Assembly (NCBI GenBank): GCA_015178975.1
Contig: WHVD01000073.1
Span: 248,001 to 312,000 of the forward strand
Source of the DNA: Hysterangium stoloniferum
Lineage: Eukaryota > Basidiomycota > Agaricomycetes > Hysterangiales > Hysterangiaceae
Direction of reading: 5' to 3'
DNA: 64,000 nucleotides
Both the position numbers and the translations under genes were made by a program. The notes beneath the pieces are model-generated. The model did not search any database, was not told the DNA's origin, and worked only from the letters and a program-made list of their open reading frames with translations. This document shows, piece by piece, positions 58,369 through 64,000 of the stretch (within the stretch, counting starts at the first letter, position 1; each line of letters opens with the position of its first letter).

Positions 58369-59699
58369 TCAACTTGATGCTTTCTTACCCATTATGTCGC
58401 GTTCCAAAGCAGCCAGAAATTCGTCCGCGGATTGTGCAGGGACAGCCGGCTTTGGTTGTTTTGGTTTCTTCTTTCTTCGTGGAGCTTCCTCAGGTTTATT
58501 ACCACTAGCAGAATTTTCAAAAGTAGGGATACTCGCTGGTGCCACCGGCTCGCTCTCGGTTGTTTTCCGCCGTTTCGCCTCAATAGCCTTCCGCCGTTCT
58601 TCAATCTCCCTCTTCCGTTTCTCCGATCCCAGGCGGACCTCTTGTCCAGGAGCAGCACCTGCTTCCTTTCGGGCATTTTCCGTCTCTTCTCGCATGCGTT
58701 TAAGGTCTTCCATTTGTTTTTGTCGCGTCTCTTCGTCTTTGGAAAATTGATAAAAGGCTGCGCCTTGCGGGCGTACTTCTCGTGTAGCATCGTAGTGTGT
58801 TGCAGGATTTGAATCCTCGCGCAACGCGGCCTCAACGGCAGCAACCTTTTCTGCGGACGGTTCATATGTCGGGAAATAATTAGCGTCGCCACCTGGGGTT
58901 TTGTGTCAAAAAAGCTGTTCAGGTCATATTATCTAATTGTGCTCACGAATAAGATACGGGCTGAGGGAACAATAATTAGTTGCTATGAAAATAAATAAAA
59001 AAGAAAAGATAGCGTACTCCTCGTCTGCTTCGGGCTCTTCTTCACGAGGTAACAAATTACGAGGAACTTCACTTCGAGGGGCAGTTCGCATGCGTCCAAA
59101 TTCATCTTCATAGTCTACGATAGGATCCTCCTATTTGACGAGTGAAGAATACCATATGCAAAAGAAACATATGCCTACCTCATATGGATTCTTCGGTATT
59201 GTCAACGACTCGTCGACATCCTCACTGGTATCTGAATCGTAATTGTCTTCGGCCTTTCTGTCAAACTACCTGATCGTGCGTCAATAAGCTAACGATAGAC
59301 TGACTTCATATTCATGACTGACGTCTACGAGCAAAGAATCATATTCCTTTTCGCTCAGCCCTGCCGTCTTTCCTCGCTTTAGCTTCTCATATTGTGCCGC
59401 CTTGCGCTCCAACGCCTCTTTCGCTGCCTCCAGAGTAGGTTTGCTTGCCATTGCCCACTCCAAATCTCGTGCGTTTCGGGAGGCTACCCCCTTGTTCGGT
59501 TTGGCCCATATTGTAGGTTTCTGGGTGGTAAGTTAGACGTCTAGTTCAAGGGACGTATTGGGGCGCTGACTTTTCCTGGGCGCTGTATTCCACCCTTGGT
59601 GTATGTGGCCTTCCCTGATGCTTTATTTTTCGAAAATTCGGCTTCTTGTTTGGTAAGTTCGGCTTTCAAGTCGAGGAAAGAAGACGTTGAGGGAGGCAT
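58369..59699 (-). CDS. CCDC174-like nuclear coiled-coil protein (DUF4078 family)
   Basis: The ATG at 59699 starts MPPSTSSFLDLKAELTKQEA, then KKPTIWAKPNKGVASRNARD, the family block that in animals precedes the conserved domain. The next exon gives LEAAKEALERKAAQYEKLKR and GLSEKEYDSLLVDVSHEYE. Acidic and DEFGRMRT-type exons follow near 59060-59250. The last exon has ANYFPTYEPSAEKVAAVEAA, REVRPQGAAFYQFSKDEETR and a long charged coiled coil with the basic run RRKKKPKQPK, ending DIMGKKASS at 58369. The animal homologue associates with the exon junction complex; the role in fungi is unknown. Five or so introns are present. Confidence 0.8.
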
Positions 59700-60353
59700 G
59701 GTGGAAGTCACGTGGGGTTTCCATTCTGGGAAGAAATTATTGGCTTGATATCTGAATAGTACGTACAGTGAGGACATCATAGACAAGGATTTGGTACAAG
59801 TATACAAAATCAATTATATCTACGAGGTTACTCTGCACAGAAAACCCGGTGGACTCGATTGAGACTCATAACTAGGACGGCTACTATTCGCTGCTGGGGT
59901 ATGTCCGAATTAAATCAGTCATATCCATATTCATAAAGTGGATCACGCATCCGCAGTAAAATATCGTTCCCTGCCACTGTTCGGGTCGTATATGCATAGC
60001 AAATTGCCGTTGATGCCGACACACAGCTAATACGAACGTTCAACAAGGTGTGTATACCAGGGAAATAGGTCTGTCCATGTCGTATACACTTTCCAGAGTC
60101 TAAGGAAATAGAGTTCACTGTTCATGACGTTCGTTGCAGCTCATCGCTGAGCGGGTTCAAAAGAAATTCCATGGGCGCTTCGAAGGTGAAACCGCACGGT
60201 TACCTCTCTGCTGCGACCACAGCCTGCCAGCTCCAAGCACAGCGGACAGCGTCTTTCGTCTCCCGCCACATTTCCCTATAATTTGTCCATATAGCACGTC
60301 AGAACGCCTCTCTTTACATATATTCTCCAAGTTATCTCACCAAAAAGGTCCAC
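59700..60353. promoter_or_regulatory. Divergent promoter region, CCDC174-like (-) and MARVEL-like (+)
   Basis: There is no gene in these 654 bp. The sequence just before the ATG at 60354 is pyrimidine rich (CTCTCTTTACATATATTCTCC), as is common at basidiomycete starts. Confidence 0.5.
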
Positions 60354-61697
60354 ATGTCGCTACTCGATACGATCAAGGACACCGTAAGCAAGTTTATACC
60401 CCAGAAGGATGACCCACTACGTAAACCAGGCGGAGGGGCGTTAGTCCACGAAGATAATGTGCGCATATTGCATCTCACATTATAATTTTAATTTACTGAT
60501 AGGTTCACTACAGATGATCGTGTCAAAACCAGCGATTGTCTTCCATGCTGCCGAAATATTCTTTTCGTTTCTTGCATTATGTTGCTTTGCTAGTGTCGCT
60601 GCCTTCCAGGCGAAATGGGGCGTTGGGCCTTGTACGTACATCTCACTTGCAGACTATCCCGTTAGCTGGTCGTTGATTGCTATACACCAGCTGGCCTATC
60701 TGGATTCTCAATATTTATCGCCTTAGTAGGCATGTTTCTTGCCTTGTTTATGGTCCTTGTTCCGGTCATTTATGAAAAGTATGACAAATTTATGCGTCTT
60801 GCCCGGGCTATGAGAGAAGTTCGAGTGGGGTTCATTCTCGCGGCATCTGGTCTTACCTTGACATTCCTAATTAGGTATATTTCCTTAACTCCCCTTTAGT
60901 CTATTCCACACTCATATATATCTGTTTTGAAGTTTTATAACGACTATCTCAGGTAGGATAAATGGCATTAAAGCATCGCTTTTCAATAATAAACCTGCTT
61001 AGCTTGGACACAACCTGGCTGCAAGGACCCCAACAAGGATCCAAACGCTAGCAAAGGTGATGGTTTTAAAAACGGTCTTTCTGGCTGGTGTTCGACAAAG
61101 AAAGCCGGCGCGATATTCTTTTGGCTTGGTACAAGTAAGTAATTCTTACCGAGTACCTAAAATGAAACTCATACATCGCCTTGTAGTATTCTGGATAGCA
61201 ACTATGGTGCTTTGCGTTCGTGACTGGCGATCTGGTAAATCAAACCCCCGCATAGACCCTCATTTCAACCCTCCACCCGAGATGCATGTACACGAGGATG
61301 ATGAATTTGACGATGAGGAAGAAATCGACTATGGTCGTGCTGCGTCTTCTGTGGCACCCCAACTCCCCCCTTTGCGAAGTGGTACTGATCCTGTTACATC
61401 TCCATTCGGTGACGAACATCAGTATCGCCCAGAGCCGGAGGCTAGAGGGCGTCCAAGCATTGATGCATATGGAGCTTTCTCGGATCCTGCCCCTAGCGGA
61501 TTTGGTGGCCCCCCGTCTCCAGGAGTTAGTCGCACAATGCAGTACGCAGATCCATATGCTGCAGTTCGGGCAAACATTGTCAGTGCACCTGCACCGGCGG
61601 CACAGGCGGGGCCACCCTCATACGAATACCAAGGTACATTTTGCACAACGTATATCGTTATCTACTATCTGACAAGTATGCATCAGGCTATCGTTGA
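60354..61697 (+). CDS. MARVEL-like four-span membrane protein
   Basis: Exon 1 gives MSLLDTIKDTVSKFIPQKDD and a glycine hinge. Four hydrophobic spans follow: around IVFHAAEIFFSFLALCCFAS, FSIFIALVGMFLALFMVLVP, VGFILAASGLTLTFLI, and AGAIFFWLAFWIATMVLCVR. Between spans 3 and 4 lies an extracellular loop with paired cysteines (AWTQPGCKDPNKDPNASKGD; LSGWCSTKKAG). The cytoplasmic tail is acidic then proline rich (DDEFDDEEEIDYG; ADPYAAVRANIVSAP). A last intron joins SYEYQ to GYR-stop at 61697. This matches MARVEL-domain proteins of filamentous fungi that sit in plasma-membrane domains; no specific role is known. Confidence 0.8.
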
Positions 61698-61926
61698 ATT
61701 TTCTCGTCAGTGCCGGATTGGAGGTTATATCTATTTAATATTAACGCTTTTCATGATTTGAACGTTGTACCGTGGACTTTACCGTAATTCTCCTTCGTAG
61801 TGTATGTATGAAATCGTAGGCAGGATGGAGGAGGACTGGAGCCGGCATCGTAGATATCGTTTGCAATTTGGTGTATTTGGAATAATCAAAAATAGCAAAC
61901 ATTATACCGGCGCCTATTATATTGAT

Positions 61927-64000
61927 GGTATGTCTGGCTCAGAGGACGGATACGATTCTTGCTCTCCTTCTCCTCCACCTACCAAAAAACGCGCACCAAG
62001 AGTGACTGCTAATAAGAATACCACCAAGAAAGGCATATTTTCCAACGTTATATCCTTTGTTTCGCGCGAGATTACGGATTTTGTGGTAACCGTCGCGACT
62101 GGCGGCGGTGAGGTACTTTTGCGCGTTTTATGAGATCCCGGAGGAACTTTTTTCTGATTGTCCTCTTTGTAGACTTCTACTTCACAACCTACAGCAGGTT
62201 CATCACGCGAACAAGCTGTTACTAGACCACACAAAACAGTGAAGAGACACCGGAAACATTCTGCCTCTTCACCTGTGCAAGTTGAAAACCGCGCTTCGAA
62301 GCGTACTCGGAAGCATACTCAAGACTATAATTCCTATCCTGAGGATGTTATCGACCATGTAGACGATGATGCGGAATGCGGTGAGTAGTCTAACACTTGC
62401 GTAGTCCACGTGTTCTAACTTTCACTTAGAGGAGGCAGAGTCCTCAGATCCCGAAATTTCACCTGAATTACCTGCGTCGCTCTCACCCTCTCCACCTCGT
62501 TCGCAACATCGTCGAAGAAGTCTGTCGATTAGTATGCCTGGCTCGTTATTTCCGAGATCTCCCACTCCAGAGGACTTTACGGATGCACGCCGGGTCCGGT
62601 TTGCATCGGACGTAATAAGCCCTGTTCCACGTTCAAAACATTCTTCAAATTATGCTAGTTCGTCTCGGTCAATGCAGCAAGAGGCGGCGAGTGAGCAGCC
62701 AGAGGGGGACTCTGACGATGAGAGCGAAGGTGAAAGCGAAAGCGAAAGAGAAGCGGTTGAACTCCCACAAGAACAAGCGCGCCAACGCCACACGGATGAG
62801 GACGATTCAGAAGTAGAAGAACGTATTGACGATAGCCGACAAAGCCGATCACTGTTGATTCAGCGATCTCCCATTCGTACCGACCAACCGTACCGACCCT
62901 CACTTGCGACACACCGACATTCCCATTCTCCTACAGTTGGACATTCCTCAGTGTCCCTTCCAGAATCCTCACATCATTTTTCACGCAGCGTATCCGTGAG
63001 AGAAGTAGTCGCCACTCTCGACGCCACTTCACCACCTAGACCTGCAACACTAAGCTGGAAAGCCAAAGGGAAAGAGAAGGCTGTAGAACCAGATGCTGAC
63101 CGACGTGTGCTGTGGCCGACCGTCGAAGAAAATGGAAAGGACAAGGAACCTGCTGAACCACGGCTGAGCTCAGAAACGAGACCTCCTTCCATTGTGGACT
63201 CGGTCGAGGGAGCTCGGAGAGGTAGATTCCCACAAAATAACACAGCCAATACCGAGGATACAATTGATGGCTCTTCTGGTGAGCAACATTCAACACTCGA
63301 AGACGTCTCTCAAAGGCGTATACGGGAACTTGAGCAAAGAATTCGAAGTTTGGAAGATGAAGTACACATCACATTCACGTTTATCTATGCCTTACTGATA
63401 TTACATTCTGCCATTAGCTCGCTCGTCGGCCGTCGCTCAGCCGAGATCTAAACATACCACCGCCACCACCACCTCCTCCGCCACCCCTCCCTTCTAGACT
63501 TACTCGCATACCCGTTGCCGCTGCTAGTAAGGATGTTGCTCCTACACGAGATAAATTCAAGGTGCGACATGAATCAGTCGAATATATATTGTAATGCGCT
63601 CATGCTCGCCAACATAGGCTACGGGCGTCCCACAACCACCGAAGGGCATGCCCACGAATAGGTTACCGACTGTCCCGGCAGACAAGATGGCGGCATTTCT
63701 GAAAGAACTAAAAGATGTCAAGTTACGCAGAGTGGGAAGCGCAGATAGCGTTAACCGTTCTGTCGGAAATAGTTTTTCTAGTCAAGAGCAGAGTCAGTCA
63801 AGTATGGGCGGTTCTTTGGTTGAAGACATCTCTTTGGTAGGACAAAAGCGGAAGAGGATAGATGGTGGTGGAGAAATTCAGGGGTCCCTCGGTGTGTTAT
63901 TATTATTCGTGAAGCTTACACAGCGTTTGATGGCCCATTATCCAGTATCTTCATTGAAACGACGATTTATTGATGCATCCCTCAATTCGTCTGCTTCAAC
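61927..64000 (+). CDS. Low-complexity protein with polyproline and a WH2-like motif (runs off the window)
   Basis: The start is uncertain; an ATG at 61927 (MSGSEDGYDSCSPSPPPTKK) fits best. Exons continue through basic and acidic serine-rich sequence (PEDFTDARRVRFASDVISPV; GDSDDESEGESESERE). A short coiled coil follows (RRIRELEQRIRSLEDE), then a run of ten prolines (63460-63490), then MPTNRLPTVPADKMAAFLKE with LKDVKLRRVGSADSVN. The MAAFLKELKDVKLRRVG piece looks like a WH2 actin-binding motif, and with the polyproline it suggests an actin-linked protein. That is inference. The 3' end lies beyond 64000. Confidence 0.6.

Overview
The window is nuclear DNA of a filamentous basidiomycete, most likely an Agaricomycete. 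Genes carry many short introns (about 50-60 nt) with fungal splice sites. The gene set fits: a trifunctional TRP1 (GATase-IGPS-PRAI), the NADPH-oxidase regulator NoxR, a polarisome SPA2-type protein, an RNF216-like RBR ligase, and a secreted protein family seen in mushrooms. I cannot name the species.

Left block (1-20306): two copies of a SPA2-like gene (1055-4250 and 11352-14546) flank a mitochondrial methionyl-tRNA synthetase (-) and an RBR E3 ligase (+). The second copy is followed tail-to-tail by PEX1 (-), and PEX1 shares a divergent promoter region with a PINX1/PXR1-type G-patch gene (+). The first SPA2 copy is a chimera: its middle is replaced by a complete-looking TKL-type protein kinase domain. 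A stub of the PEX1 3' end behind it shows it was copied from the second locus.

Middle block (about 19860-43690): a large imperfect inverted duplication. Each arm carries a tandem array of 370-430 bp units, each unit with an intron-containing tRNA-Lys(CTT) gene. There are 9 loci on the minus strand at left and 11 on the plus strand at right; 17 are full length and 3 truncated. Between the arrays lie copied fragments of the last PINX1 exon and of the 3' end of a secreted histidine phosphatase, joined at the same novel junction in both arms. The complete phosphatase gene (36005-37744) sits at the inner edge of the right arm. The centre holds a small acidic hypothetical gene and a LINE with 16-bp target-site duplications. 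The LINE interior has been replaced by a C2H2 zinc-finger locus that itself carries an inverted partial copy. A solo LTR sits only in the right arm.

Right block (43754-64000): ordinary genes resume. They are an MFS sugar transporter (-), TRP1 (+), NoxR (-), PRP18 (-), a secreted protein (+), a CCDC174-like nuclear coiled-coil protein (-), a MARVEL-like membrane protein (+), and a proline-rich, WH2-like gene that runs off the end. Two related MITE-like elements lie in intergenic DNA (46255-46590 and 56354-56591).

The strongest observations are the palindromic tRNA-Lys(CTT) array with its duplicated gene ends, and the SPA2-kinase chimera. All gene models were made by eye from splice signals and family motifs. 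Exon edges may be off by a few codons, and no database search was run.
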